Source of the DNA: Butyrivibrio fibrisolvens
Lineage (GTDB): Bacteria > Bacillota > Clostridia > Lachnospirales > Lachnospiraceae
Direction of reading: 5' to 3'
Assembly (NCBI RefSeq): GCF_023206215.1
Contig: NZ_CP065800.1
Location: 2,728,001-2,792,000 of the forward strand
Length of the DNA stretch: 64,000 bases
The notes below the pieces were generated by a model. The model searched no databases. It was not told where the DNA came from and saw only the letters and a list, made by a program, of their open reading frames with translations. Positions 9,085 through 17,685 of the stretch are shown here, piece after piece. Positions within the stretch are counted from its first letter, which is position 1. Each line of letters opens with the position of its first letter. Both the position numbers and the translations under genes were made by a program.

Positions 9085-11073
9085 ATGACTAGAAAGTATA
9101 GAATTGGTAATCCCATTGAGACAGACTCTGTTGTGCAGGATATCGAGGTTACCAAAGGGGAGATTCCATTTTTTAAGAAAGATGATGAAGAGGGGATGCT
9201 TTCAATATCTATGTCCAAGAAGGATATGGTCTTTGGACTTGGGGAGACAGTCCGTGGTATCAACAAAAGGGGCTGGATCTATACAAGCTTTAATTCAGAC
9301 GATCCCAATCATACAGAGGACAAGAGGTCTTTGTACGCATCACAGAACTTCCTGATCATAACATCTGATGACAGATCACTTGGAGTCTATGTCGATACAC
9401 CCGGAAGAGTTACATTTGATATAGGTTATAGTCAGCAGGACCAGCTTGTAATATCTTTTGAAGATTTCGATGCAGATATCTATCTGATAGAAGCTGAAGA
9501 ATCTGAAGCTTCTTTATCCAGATCAGAAAGTCTTAAGAATATAGTCAAAGAGTTCAGGCACCTCATTGGCAGAAGCTACATCCCTCCATACTGGGCATTT
9601 GGCTTTGGTCAGAGCAGGTGGAGCTATTATACAGAAGATGAAGTCAGGGAAGTAGCTGATAAGTATGACGAGCTTGGCATTCCTCTTGATATGATCTACC
9701 TTGATATTGACTATATGGAGAGATACAAGGACTTTACTGTAGATGACAAGGCTTTCCCGAATTTCCCGGATTTTGTTAATGAGATGAAGAATAGAGGCAT
9801 CCACCTTGTCCCTATCATAGATGCGGGCGTCAAGATTGAAGACGGGTATGATGTCTACGAAGAAGGCGTAGCAGGAGATTTTTTTGTCAAAAAAGATAAT
9901 GGAGAAAATCTGGTAGCAGCTGTATGGCCTGGACAGGTTCACTTCCCGGACTTTCTTAATGATAAGGCAAGAGAGTGGTTTGGCAACAAGTATAAAGTCC
10001 TTCTGGAACAGGGAATTGACGGCTTCTGGAATGATATGAACGAGCCTGCCATATTCTATACGCAGGATCATCTTAAGGAAGTATTTGATGCTATAGAGGA
10101 TTATAAAGGCAAGAATCTTGATATAAAGTCATTTTTTGCTTTCAAGGATCTTGTGGGATCTATCGACAATAATGAAGCTGATTACAAGAGGTTCTATCAT
10201 GAATACAAAGGCATGAAGATAAGGCATGACAAAGTCCACAACCTCTTTGGTTATAACATGACAAGGGCTGCCGGTGAAGCTTTTGAGAGATTATCTCCTG
10301 ACAAAAGAATCCTTATGTTCTCCAGATCCTCATATATAGGAATGCACAGATATGGCGGTATTTGGTGTGGTGACAATAAGTCCTGGTGGTCACACCTTCT
10401 TCTTAATATACAGCAGATGCCGGCTCTGTCTATGTGCGGCTTCTTGTATTCAGGTGCTGATGTATGCGGATTTGGTGCAGATACTACTGAGGATCTTGCT
10501 ATCAGATGGATATCTTTTGGCATATTCACACCTCTTTTCAGGAATCATGCTGCGGCAGGGACTAGGTATCAGGAACTATACCGATTTGAATCAAAAGATA
10601 CTTTTAAGAAACTAATAGATCTTCGATATGCTCTTATTCCATATCTGTATTCAGAATTCATGAAGGCTGCTCTTAACTATGAGATGCTCTTTAAGCCTCT
10701 GTGCTTTGAATATGATGATGACAGGAGCAGGGAAGTAGAAGATCAGCTCCTTGTAGGAGACAGTATCATGATAGCTCCTGTATACAAACAGAATACTACA
10801 GGCAGATACGTATACCTTCCGGAAGATATGAAGATGATCCGCTTCAGGGCATATGATGATTATGATGAGGAAGTCCTTCCTAAGGGAGATCATTATCTTA
10901 GAGCAGATCTTGGAGAAGTGCTGGTATTTATAAGAAAAGGACGAGTTCTTCCTATCACAGAGCCTGCAAACAGGACAGGAGCTCTTACTACAGATAACCT
11001 TACATATATATGTTACGAGGCAGATGCTAAGAGCTATGATATGTATACAGATGACGGTATAACAAGAATATAA
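9085..11073 (+). CDS. Glycoside hydrolase family 31 alpha-glucosidase, cytoplasmic
   Basis: A 662-residue GH31 enzyme that hydrolyses non-reducing alpha-glucosidic (or related) linkages with retention. An N-terminal beta-sandwich has the family's GLGE motif (VFGLGETVRGINKRG). The barrel carries the nucleophile motif WNDMNEP with Asp317, and the acid/base Asp430 in the WCGD motif after RSSYIGMHRYGG. PYLYSEF and the C-terminal beta domains are complete. No signal peptide, so it acts on imported sugars. GGGAGG at 9067-9072 precedes ATG 9085. It stands alone, next to a LysR regulator read from the other strand. Confidence 0.92.
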   Translation: MTRKYRIGNPIETDSVVQDIEVTKGEIPFFKKDDEEGMLSISMSKKDMVFGLGETVRGINKRGWIYTSFNSDDPNHTEDKRSLYASQNFLIITSDDRSLGVYVDTPGRVTFDIGYSQQDQLVISFEDFDADIYLIEAEESEASLSRSESLKNIVKEFRHLIGRSYIPPYWAFGFGQSRWSYYTEDEVREVADKYDELGIPLDMIYLDIDYMERYKDFTVDDKAFPNFPDFVNEMKNRGIHLVPIIDAGVKIEDGYDVYEEGVAGDFFVKKDNGENLVAAVWPGQVHFPDFLNDKAREWFGNKYKVLLEQGIDGFWNDMNEPAIFYTQDHLKEVFDAIEDYKGKNLDIKSFFAFKDLVGSIDNNEADYKRFYHEYKGMKIRHDKVHNLFGYNMTRAAGEAFERLSPDKRILMFSRSSYIGMHRYGGIWCGDNKSWWSHLLLNIQQMPALSMCGFLYSGADVCGFGADTTEDLAIRWISFGIFTPLFRNHAAAGTRYQELYRFESKDTFKKLIDLRYALIPYLYSEFMKAALNYEMLFKPLCFEYDDDRSREVEDQLLVGDSIMIAPVYKQNTTGRYVYLPEDMKMIRFRAYDDYDEEVLPKGDHYLRADLGEVLVFIRKGRVLPITEPANRTGALTTDNLTYICYEADAKSYDMYTDDGITRI

Positions 11074-11093
11074 GTAAAGAATATAACTTTGGT

Positions 11094-11131
11094 AAAAATC
11101 TGATTATATCAAGAATTGATATCAGGATTTT
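11094..11131. terminator. Bidirectional terminator between GH31 and LysR genes
   Basis: An imperfect inverted repeat: AAAATCTGAT-TATATCAA pairs with TTGATATCAG-GATTTT around the loop GAA. The ends are A-rich and T-rich, so it can work for both converging transcripts. It overlaps the last codons of the LysR gene. Confidence 0.5.
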
Positions 11132-11979
11132 AAAGCGGTAAGAAAACGTTCTGCAATATCTTTATCTGCAGAATCCTTCCGGTATATACCGTAAATGTCC
11201 CACGTATAGGCATCTTTTAGATTTACGGCACGGATATTATCATTGTCCTTTAGGAATCTTGGAGATATACCAATTCCTATGCAGTTCTCTACAAGCTTGT
11301 ACATGGCTTCACCTTCTTCAACGGTTGCAGCTATGTGCGGCTTGAAATCGCACATGTGGCAGGCATTAACAACATCATAGTATAAGTGATGCTTCTCGTT
11401 CATTAGAATAAGATTTTCATCACGAAGTTCTTTGATTTCAAGTGTGTTCTTTTCCCAGAATCTATGCATCTTGTGGATGTATACTACTAAATCAAGGGAC
11501 TGAACCAAAGTGGCAGTGATATTGCTCTGCGCGGGCTTACCTACTACAAAACCAAAGCTGATCTCATCATTAAGTACCTGGTCTATGACTTTGGCATTTT
11601 CATACTCTGACCAGCTTCCAAGGATCTCAGGGTTTTCTTCCATGAAACTTTTGACCTTTGGGATATCAATAGCACGTATAGTTCCTGCTGCGAATCCTAC
11701 TTTGAACCTCTTTTCTTTATCACCTATTGATTCGATGGACTGGAACATGTCGTTAAGACTTTGAACTATGACCTTGGACTTCTCATAGAAGACTTTGCCG
11801 CTTTCTGTAGGCACAAAGCCTTCTTTAGAGCGCACAAATAAAGCAGCTCCGCATTCATCTTCAAGGCTCTTTATGATCTTGCTAAGTCCCTGAGGAGACA
11901 GGAAGAGCTTACCTGCTGCTATCTGAAGGTTTCTTTCTTCATATACTGTTTGAAAACATTTTAAATTTCGAGTATTCAT
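11122..11979 (-). CDS. LysR-family transcriptional regulator
   Basis: A 285-residue regulator. Residues 1-60 form the winged HTH (NLKCFQTVYEERNLQIAAGKLF split by SPQGLSKIIKSLEDE), followed by the LysR effector-binding domain. I place the start at ATG 11979 because the canonical LysR N-terminus begins there; a longer reading frame extends to 12090 but its extra 37 residues come from an upstream direct repeat and are probably not translated. The ribosome site is weak. It lies downstream of an AraC gene on the same strand and converges on the GH31 gene, which it may control; that is inference. Confidence 0.88.
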   Translation of the reverse strand: MNTRNLKCFQTVYEERNLQIAAGKLFLSPQGLSKIIKSLEDECGAALFVRSKEGFVPTESGKVFYEKSKVIVQSLNDMFQSIESIGDKEKRFKVGFAAGTIRAIDIPKVKSFMEENPEILGSWSEYENAKVIDQVLNDEISFGFVVGKPAQSNITATLVQSLDLVVYIHKMHRFWEKNTLEIKELRDENLILMNEKHHLYYDVVNACHMCDFKPHIAATVEEGEAMYKLVENCIGIGISPRFLKDNDNIRAVNLKDAYTWDIYGIYRKDSADKDIAERFLTALKS

Positions 11980-12041
11980 AGGTTTATTGTAACATAAAAA
12001 CAGGCGTTCGTTTTGCTTATTGGTAATAGTGCTAACTAAAG

Positions 12042-12084
12042 TACCATGATTTGTTAACACTAAAATACCGTGTTCTGTTAACAC
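12042..12084. repeat. Two direct repeats in the LysR promoter region
   Basis: Two 19-bp units, TACCATGATTTGTTAACAC (12042-12060) and TACCGTGTTCTGTTAACAC (12066-12084), repeat with a period of 24 bp and differ at three positions. Each contains GTTAAC. They lie 60-105 bp upstream of the LysR start, a place where autoregulatory LysR sites are found, so they are operator candidates. Confidence 0.5.
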
Positions 12085-12128
12085 AGGCACCTCTTGACAT
12101 AATACCTGTATTTGCTATTGCTAAGATT

Positions 12129-12983
12129 TTATCTGCCAGCTCTAAATTCACGAGGAGACTTTCCGATGTGTTTATGGAATAATCTGCTAAAGTATAGGGC
12201 GTTATCGTAGCCAACGCTCATTGCTATGTCGTTAATGGTGTAATCTGTTTCTACTAATAATCTCTTGGCGGTAGAAAGTCTTATATCAAGAACATATTGA
12301 AGCGGTGTAACACCAGTGAAGACTTTAAACTTATGGAAGAAAGAATTCTTGCTAAGATTATTGTCTTTTAAATACTGTTCTATACAAATCTGATCATGAT
12401 AGTGTTCGTGAAAATAATCCATAGCATGTTCTATCTCAAGGCGAACTGTAGCAGGTATGCTCAGTTCCCTTTTTTCATGTATTCTTCCCATTAAAATAAT
12501 GATCTGCATAAAAAGAAGTGCTGAATCCGTGTCATAATGAGGCCTTTTAAGCTGGAGTTCCAATATGATCTTGTTAAAGAGGCGTATATAATCGCTACTT
12601 ACACCGACGGATAAAGTTCTATCGTCAGGATTAAGTCCATATTTTTTTAGTAGATATTCAAGATCAGCTCCGGAGAAATGAATCCAGTAAATAAGCGGCT
12701 CATCATCGCCATAATATATGTAGTTCTGAGTTTCATTGGGACGATATATCACAATGTTACCTGCAGGCACGACAATAGGTGAACTTTCATCGAAAATAAA
12801 ATGCCCGCAGCCGGAATGGATATATATGAGCTGGTAGTCAAGTCGCCCTTTTGGTCTGAATGTAGGCATTTCCTTTTTGGTAATGAGCTTATATGTACCG
12901 CAGCTGTTGATCCACAACGGAACGCTTTTGTTTATATATCCTTCCTGTATATCTTCCTGATAATTTCCATAGTTTATATACAT
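12129..12983 (-). CDS. AraC-family transcriptional regulator
   Basis: A 284-residue regulator: an N-terminal cupin arm (LDYQLIYIHSGCGHFIF, GNIVIYRPNETQNYIYYG) and a C-terminal AraC double HTH (ISV-type NNLSKNSFFHKFKVFTGVTP and IAMSVGYDNALYFSRLF), ending SPREFRAGR. I choose ATG 12983, preceded by GAGGT at the right distance, rather than the upstream in-frame ATG at 13025, which has no ribosome site. It is divergent from the GH53 galactanase gene at 13154 and so is the most likely controller of it. Confidence 0.88.
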   Translation of the reverse strand: MYINYGNYQEDIQEGYINKSVPLWINSCGTYKLITKKEMPTFRPKGRLDYQLIYIHSGCGHFIFDESSPIVVPAGNIVIYRPNETQNYIYYGDDEPLIYWIHFSGADLEYLLKKYGLNPDDRTLSVGVSSDYIRLFNKIILELQLKRPHYDTDSALLFMQIIILMGRIHEKRELSIPATVRLEIEHAMDYFHEHYHDQICIEQYLKDNNLSKNSFFHKFKVFTGVTPLQYVLDIRLSTAKRLLVETDYTINDIAMSVGYDNALYFSRLFHKHIGKSPREFRAGR

Positions 12984-13153
12984 TTTAAATACCTCGAACG
13001 GTAAGAATGTGCATATATTATACATCTTTGTTTATGTTTTTTGTGAGATGCAATTGATAAAATGACGTAAAAGATCAAGAAACATATAGATTCAGGTCTT
13101 ATCAAAATCCATATGTTTTTGCTGAATTTAATTGGGTTTAAGGGAGGTTAAAC

Positions 13154-14563
13154 ATGAAAAGAAGAGTAGGTTCACTTTTTATAGCAGCTATCCTGGGAAT
13201 AAGCGCTATAAGCGGATGCGGCAAAAGCGGTACTGTGGCAGATGCTAAGACAGATTCAGGTCAGGCGTCTACGCAGGATAGTAATGGAAATAATGTTGCT
13301 GACATTGCAGGTAAAAATGAGGAGGCAGAAGTGACAGAAAGCCAAAATACTGACGTGACAGAAGTAAATACTGAAGTATCGGGAAGTAGCGATACTGAAG
13401 ATGAAACATGGAAGGCGGCAATAGAGGGACTTTCTGATGATTTTATTTTCGGAATGGACGCTTCTTCACTTCTGGTGGAAGAAAATAGCGGTGTAAAATA
13501 TTACGATTTTAATGGAAATGAGCAGGATCCCCTAAAGACCTTTGCAGATTCAGGAATAAACTATATCCGACTTCGTGTATGGAATGATCCTTATGATGAG
13601 AATGGAAATGGATACGGAGGTGGCAATAATGATCTTCCTACTGCAATAGAACTTGGATCAAGAGCCACTGAATATGGAATGAGAGTTATGATCGATTTTC
13701 ACTATTCTGATTTTTGGGCTGATCCCAAAAGGCAGCATGCTCCAAAAGCATGGGAAGGAATGAGTGTAGATGAAAAGGCGTCGGCCCTTTATGATTACAC
13801 CAAGGATAGCCTGACTCAGCTCCTTGATGCGGGAGTTGATGTAGGTATGATACAGATTGGAAATGAGATCAATTATGGAATGGCTGGAGAATATAACCAG
13901 GATAATGTAATAGAGCTCTTAAAATCCGGAAGTAAGGCCATCCGTGAAGTATCTGAAGAGTATGGCAGGGATATTGATATAGTGGTTCACTATACAAGAA
14001 TTACAAGTAAAGGTGATGTCCTTGATCTTGTTGAAAGTCTTGTTGATGCACAACTTGATTTCGATATGATAGGAATGAGCTATTATCCTTTCTGGGATGG
14101 AGGAATGGATAATATGAGCCGTGTTCTTGAACTTATTCAGGAGCGTTATGAAAAAAAGGTATTTCTTGCAGAAACATCCTATTGTTATACAACAGAAGAT
14201 AGCGATGGTTCAGGTAACAGTCTGACAGAAAGTGATCTTGTAAATGGATATCCTGCAACGCCACAGGGACAGGCATCTATAATTCATGATATATGCCAGC
14301 ATGTAAGTGATGTTGGAGGAATAGGAGTTTTCTACTGGGAAGGAGCATGGATACCTGTTGGACCTGCCAGTGCTGATAACTCATCTATTTGGGAAAAATA
14401 TGGAAGCGGATGGGCCAGTAGTTTCGCATCAGACTATGATCCGGAAGATGCAGGTGTTTATTATGGTGGATGTTCATGGGATAACCAGGCATTCTTTGAC
14501 TTCGAAGGGCATCCGCTGGAATCTATAAATGTATTTAATTATATGAGATATGGCGAAAAATAG
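13154..14563 (+). CDS. GH53 arabinogalactan endo-beta-1,4-galactanase, secreted lipoprotein
   Basis: A 469-residue enzyme that cuts beta-1,4-galactan side chains of pectin. The N-terminus is a lipoprotein signal with lipobox ISGC, then an acidic linker to about residue 90. The catalytic barrel begins at FIFGMDASSL and has the GH53 hallmarks NYIRLRVWNDP and MIDFHYSDFWADP. The acid/base is Glu238 in IGNEINYG, and the nucleophile is Glu340 in FLAETSYCY. It ends with the usual NQAFFDFEGHPLES. GGGAGG precedes ATG 13154. The divergent AraC gene is its probable regulator. Confidence 0.94.
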   Translation: MKRRVGSLFIAAILGISAISGCGKSGTVADAKTDSGQASTQDSNGNNVADIAGKNEEAEVTESQNTDVTEVNTEVSGSSDTEDETWKAAIEGLSDDFIFGMDASSLLVEENSGVKYYDFNGNEQDPLKTFADSGINYIRLRVWNDPYDENGNGYGGGNNDLPTAIELGSRATEYGMRVMIDFHYSDFWADPKRQHAPKAWEGMSVDEKASALYDYTKDSLTQLLDAGVDVGMIQIGNEINYGMAGEYNQDNVIELLKSGSKAIREVSEEYGRDIDIVVHYTRITSKGDVLDLVESLVDAQLDFDMIGMSYYPFWDGGMDNMSRVLELIQERYEKKVFLAETSYCYTTEDSDGSGNSLTESDLVNGYPATPQGQASIIHDICQHVSDVGGIGVFYWEGAWIPVGPASADNSSIWEKYGSGWASSFASDYDPEDAGVYYGGCSWDNQAFFDFEGHPLESINVFNYMRYGEK

Positions 14564-14582
14564 AATATAGAAATATGGGTAC

Positions 14583-14634
14583 AAAAATAGAAATACAGGG
14601 TTCATTTTTGAACTCCGTATTTCTATTTTTATTA
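14583..14634 (+). terminator. Intrinsic terminator after the galactanase gene
   Basis: The arm AAAAATAGAAATACaGGGTTC pairs across a TTTTT loop with GAACTCCGTATTTCTATTTTT. The stem is long and ends in T5-ATT, with A5 on the left side, so it may also work on the minus strand. Confidence 0.8.
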
Positions 14635-14901
14635 AAAGTTGAGTATGTAATTTAAAGTATAAACTCATACATAAATATAAAGTGACAAAATATTGCAGAT
14701 ATGTGGAGCTGCCTGTTTAAAAGAGAATTTCCTGAATATGAGTTTCACATTGGAATAGGTTATAATGATGGGGACACAACAATAAGATATCATAGATATA
14801 GAAGAAGAGGGGACGATACTTGTAGAAGATGATCTGAACGGCTATAAGAGCGAAGCGATAGCAGTAATCGTAGTTTCAAGCTGAAGGGAGATTATGACAA
14901 T
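14635..14901. other. Intergenic region with a possible gene remnant
   Basis: No complete gene here. Between about 14786 and 14884 one plus frame stays open for 32 codons (containing EEEGTILVEDDLNGYKSEA) but has a stop just before it and no start codon. It could be the 3' scrap of a lost gene or chance. The ribosome site of the next gene, GAAGGGAG, lies at 14882-14889. Confidence 0.3.
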
Positions 14902-15372
14902 ATGGAAGAAAATATAGAACTCTGCCTTGTATCGGACAAAGAGATACATAATGATATCCTGCAAGCATTACTTAAATACATAAATCCGGAATACTATATT
15001 GATTCTATACAAGCTATGGATGACTGGACTTATAGCAATCTGGTTGATATCGATGATATTAATCTTGTTGATGACTATATAGCATTAAATAGGATTGTTA
15101 CCATAACATGTAGTGACTATTTTATGAACCGTGTTGGTGTGTCTGTTGAGAAAAAGAAAGATAAATATCATTACGATGGATGGTTTAAACTATCTGATGA
15201 ATGTAGCGAGGAAAAATACGCAAGAATACTGGAGGAGCTGGAGGCTGTAGTCAAAGAAATGAATCCTGATATATGCGCCATAGGGCGTGAAATGTATGTT
15301 GATCTTGATCTTCCGGTTAATGAGATTAAGTCGGATGCTTCCGGAGTGGATATATGGATCAGTAAAACCTAG
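14902..15372 (+). CDS. Hypothetical protein, 156 residues
   Basis: I do not recognise the family. The protein is acidic and soluble, with no signal peptide or membrane segment. It has an N-terminal helix-rich part (IHNDILQALLKYINPEYYIDSI), a middle strand-rich part with NRVGVSVEKKKDKYHYDGWF, and a C-terminal helix (SEEKYARILEELEAVVKEM). ATG 14902 follows GAAGGGAG with a spacing of 12. A strong terminator at 15415 makes it a single-gene unit. Confidence 0.55.
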   Translation: MEENIELCLVSDKEIHNDILQALLKYINPEYYIDSIQAMDDWTYSNLVDIDDINLVDDYIALNRIVTITCSDYFMNRVGVSVEKKKDKYHYDGWFKLSDECSEEKYARILEELEAVVKEMNPDICAIGREMYVDLDLPVNEIKSDASGVDIWISKT

Positions 15373-15414
15373 GTTCTATCTTACTCAATAAAGTGATCGG
15401 TGTAGACATAGAGA

Positions 15415-15448
15415 ATGGTCGGTATCTTCTGCCGACCATCTTTTCTTT
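15415..15448 (+). terminator. Intrinsic terminator
   Basis: A perfect 8-bp stem, ATGGTCGG (15415-15422) and CCGACCAT (15432-15439), with a nine-base loop, then CTTTTCTTTC. It closes the gene ending at 15372. Confidence 0.85.
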
Positions 15449-15528
15449 CGTAATTGATAAACTTATAGGAGGTTTGGAAGATTGAGAGCGAGATCATAAA
15501 CGTAAACATTTTCTGGTAAAAAACTCAA

Positions 15529-15558
15529 TTGACTTGAATATGAAGTTAATGATAATAA
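15529..15558 (+). promoter_or_regulatory. Probable promoter of the 117-residue protein gene
   Basis: TTGACT (15529-15534) is followed at 16 bp by GATAAT (15551-15556), or at 18 bp by TAATAA. Transcription would start about 25 bases before the ribosome site AAAGGAG at 15577. Confidence 0.5.
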
Positions 15559-15591
15559 TAGAAGATAGAGTATTCCAAAGGAGAGTTGATT

Positions 15592-15945
15592 ATGGGATTA
15601 TTTGATTTGTTTAAAAAGAAACGTAACGTGAGCTTTGCGGAAATAGATTCAATTGAAAAGGCAAAAGAGGAATGCAGAAAAGGCAATCTGGAGAGGATGC
15701 ACATCATGTCTCCGATCTTTGGTGGATCAGATGATGATTCAAATATTCTGTATGTACCTATAGGGATTAACAGAATCAAAGAAGGCTATGACGATATTCT
15801 TGCGGAACTCGTAAAACAAGGAAAAGCGCGATCATTTGATTGTACACCTGAGTATAAGGGAAATAGCGCAATACCAAGTAAGATTACTATCACTTCAGGT
15901 AAAGATGGAGTGGAAGTGTTCAAGCAAACCATCAATGTATGGTGA
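15592..15945 (+). CDS. Hypothetical protein, 117 residues
   Basis: Unknown family. A short basic amphipathic N-terminus (GLFDLFKKKRN) precedes an alpha/beta domain with SPIFGGSDDDSNILYVPIGINR and a C-terminal strand (FKQTINVW). No signal peptide. ATG 15592 is chosen over the in-frame TTG at 15586 because AAAGGAG (15577-15583) is eight bases upstream. The GLFDLFKKK start is frequent in small Firmicute proteins of unknown role and is not diagnostic. Confidence 0.55.
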   Translation: MGLFDLFKKKRNVSFAEIDSIEKAKEECRKGNLERMHIMSPIFGGSDDDSNILYVPIGINRIKEGYDDILAELVKQGKARSFDCTPEYKGNSAIPSKITITSGKDGVEVFKQTINVW

Positions 15946-16110
15946 TTCCGATAAATCTGAATCCAAGGCTTTCTGAATATCAGCTTTTGCTTGATGTTTA
16001 GCTTCAAGATAAAAACGAAATATTGATTATTAATTGACAATAACTTACACTAAATAATGGAACTATTTTTCTCATTTTTTCAAAATCGAAGTTAAGTGTG
16101 AGGAAACTAT

Positions 16111-17655
16111 ATGGGTAATAACAGGATGCGTAAGTTATTGTCAATAACCATGTCTATGTTCATGGCGTGTTCTCTTACTACAGGCTGTGGCAAGTTGTTA
16201 ACAAGAGGCGGTGGTGCAGATTCTGATGATACCAGCGTATCTGATTCCACTACAAAAGATTCTGAAGCTAATCTATCTGAAAACAAATCTATAGGATCTG
16301 AGGAAGTTCCAAAAGCTGATGGAACATCAGATCCTTCTGATAATATCCCGATTCTTTTACTTCATACAGATTCCGACTACGCTGTGAACAGCAAGAATAA
16401 TCCGGCGATCCATGTTAATTATAACTATCTGACTCTGGACAAAGAATATGCCCAAAGACATGAAGCTCTTGATAAAGCACTTAAAAGTGCAAATGAAGAG
16501 ATATTAGCGCTTGAAAGCGAATGTTTTGACCAAGCTAAGGAAGATTTATCAGGAAGCGATGATTATACATTTGATGCTAATTACTATACATTCTTTAGAA
16601 GAGCTGATTGCAAATATTTTAGTTTTATAAATGAATGTTGTACTTTCGGTACATTTGACTTTGACTATTATTCATTCATAGCCCATTCTTACTACGTAGA
16701 AAGTGGTAAGGAGATAGAACTTTCTGACATTGTGGCAGATGAAGATGCTTTTTATGCCATTCTATCTGAGAAGGTCAAAGCCGTCGTAGATGATGATCTC
16801 TTTATTTATATGGGCGAATATTCAAACAAGGACGCAGAGGATTTTGTAAAAGAGATCAAAGATAGCCTTGAAGACGGCAAATGTTCTTTTACTCTGGACC
16901 CTCAGGGCGTAACTTTCTGGTTTGATTCTAATGTATTTTCACCTATGTGCGCCAGCGCTACAGTTTTATTCTGTGAAGATGCAGACAATACTATTTTTAA
17001 CGAAGAGTTTTCAAAAGATATACCTGATGAATGGGTCATGCAGATGCCTACAGGAGATCGGACCTATTTTGATGCAAATGGCGATGGAGAAGAAAATAGC
17101 GTAATAGCATCAGTTACATATAGTTTTAACACCGGCGGTGAGTACGAGTATTTGTACGTTTCAGGATTTCATTTGGCATACGAAGAAGACAGCAAGTCAT
17201 ATAGCCCTGAATATGAAGGCAGCGCCAGCGATTACAATTTTTTCCTATATCATAAGGGTGATAAAAATCTGATCATCGAAGACCATGACGAATTCGGTTA
17301 TGGGGAGATGAGCTGTTATATTCTTGAAGATGGAAGGATAAAAGATGGTGATGGCATAAACGCAGGACTTGCCTATTCATGGGATAATGCAGAAGATTCT
17401 GAAGATATTGCACCGGTATTCCTTCCTGTAAATATGAATAAAGTTTTGGTAATAGAAGAAGTCGGCGGCGAAGAAGGAGAGTCGATCGCTTGTTATTTAA
17501 GCGTTTCTGAAGATGGTAAACTTACTCTTACTGAAATAGATGAAGATGGTGACGAAGATAGTGAAGAAGCAGATAATAAAGGTGGCAAGTCTGATGATAA
17601 AGAAGTATATGGAGTGAGGTTGTCGAGGGGATTCCTGCGGGCTGACAGTTTATAA
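16111..17655 (+). CDS. Lipoprotein with DUF3298/RsiV-like domain
   Basis: A 514-residue secreted protein. Lipobox TTGC is at residues about 23-26, then a Ser/Asp/Lys-rich linker to about residue 75. Residues about 85-300 resemble the DUF4163 plus DUF3298 pair of RsiV/PdaC-type proteins: NYNYLTLDK at the start, SYYVESGKEIELSDIV in the middle, and CSFTLDPQGVTFWFDSNVFSP near the end, where the family ends in a conserved Phe/Tyr-Pro segment. A second acidic region follows, with EEVGGEEGESIACYLSVSEDG. First of three adjacent lipoprotein genes read in the same direction. Role unknown; RsiV relatives sense or bind cell-wall ligands. Confidence 0.7.
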   Translation: MGNNRMRKLLSITMSMFMACSLTTGCGKLLTRGGGADSDDTSVSDSTTKDSEANLSENKSIGSEEVPKADGTSDPSDNIPILLLHTDSDYAVNSKNNPAIHVNYNYLTLDKEYAQRHEALDKALKSANEEILALESECFDQAKEDLSGSDDYTFDANYYTFFRRADCKYFSFINECCTFGTFDFDYYSFIAHSYYVESGKEIELSDIVADEDAFYAILSEKVKAVVDDDLFIYMGEYSNKDAEDFVKEIKDSLEDGKCSFTLDPQGVTFWFDSNVFSPMCASATVLFCEDADNTIFNEEFSKDIPDEWVMQMPTGDRTYFDANGDGEENSVIASVTYSFNTGGEYEYLYVSGFHLAYEEDSKSYSPEYEGSASDYNFFLYHKGDKNLIIEDHDEFGYGEMSCYILEDGRIKDGDGINAGLAYSWDNAEDSEDIAPVFLPVNMNKVLVIEEVGGEEGESIACYLSVSEDGKLTLTEIDEDGDEDSEEADNKGGKSDDKEVYGVRLSRGFLRADSL

Positions 17656-17685
17656 ATGGATTATCAAGAGGAGGTTTAGCATATT

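Noticed and set aside
11980..12090. 37-residue N-terminal extension of the LysR protein
   Set aside because: The extension translates a direct DNA repeat, and the family's normal N-terminus starts at 11979.
14786..14884. Open plus-strand frame with EEEGTILVEDDLNGYKSEA
   Set aside because: No start codon and stops on both sides; noted within the intergenic entry only.
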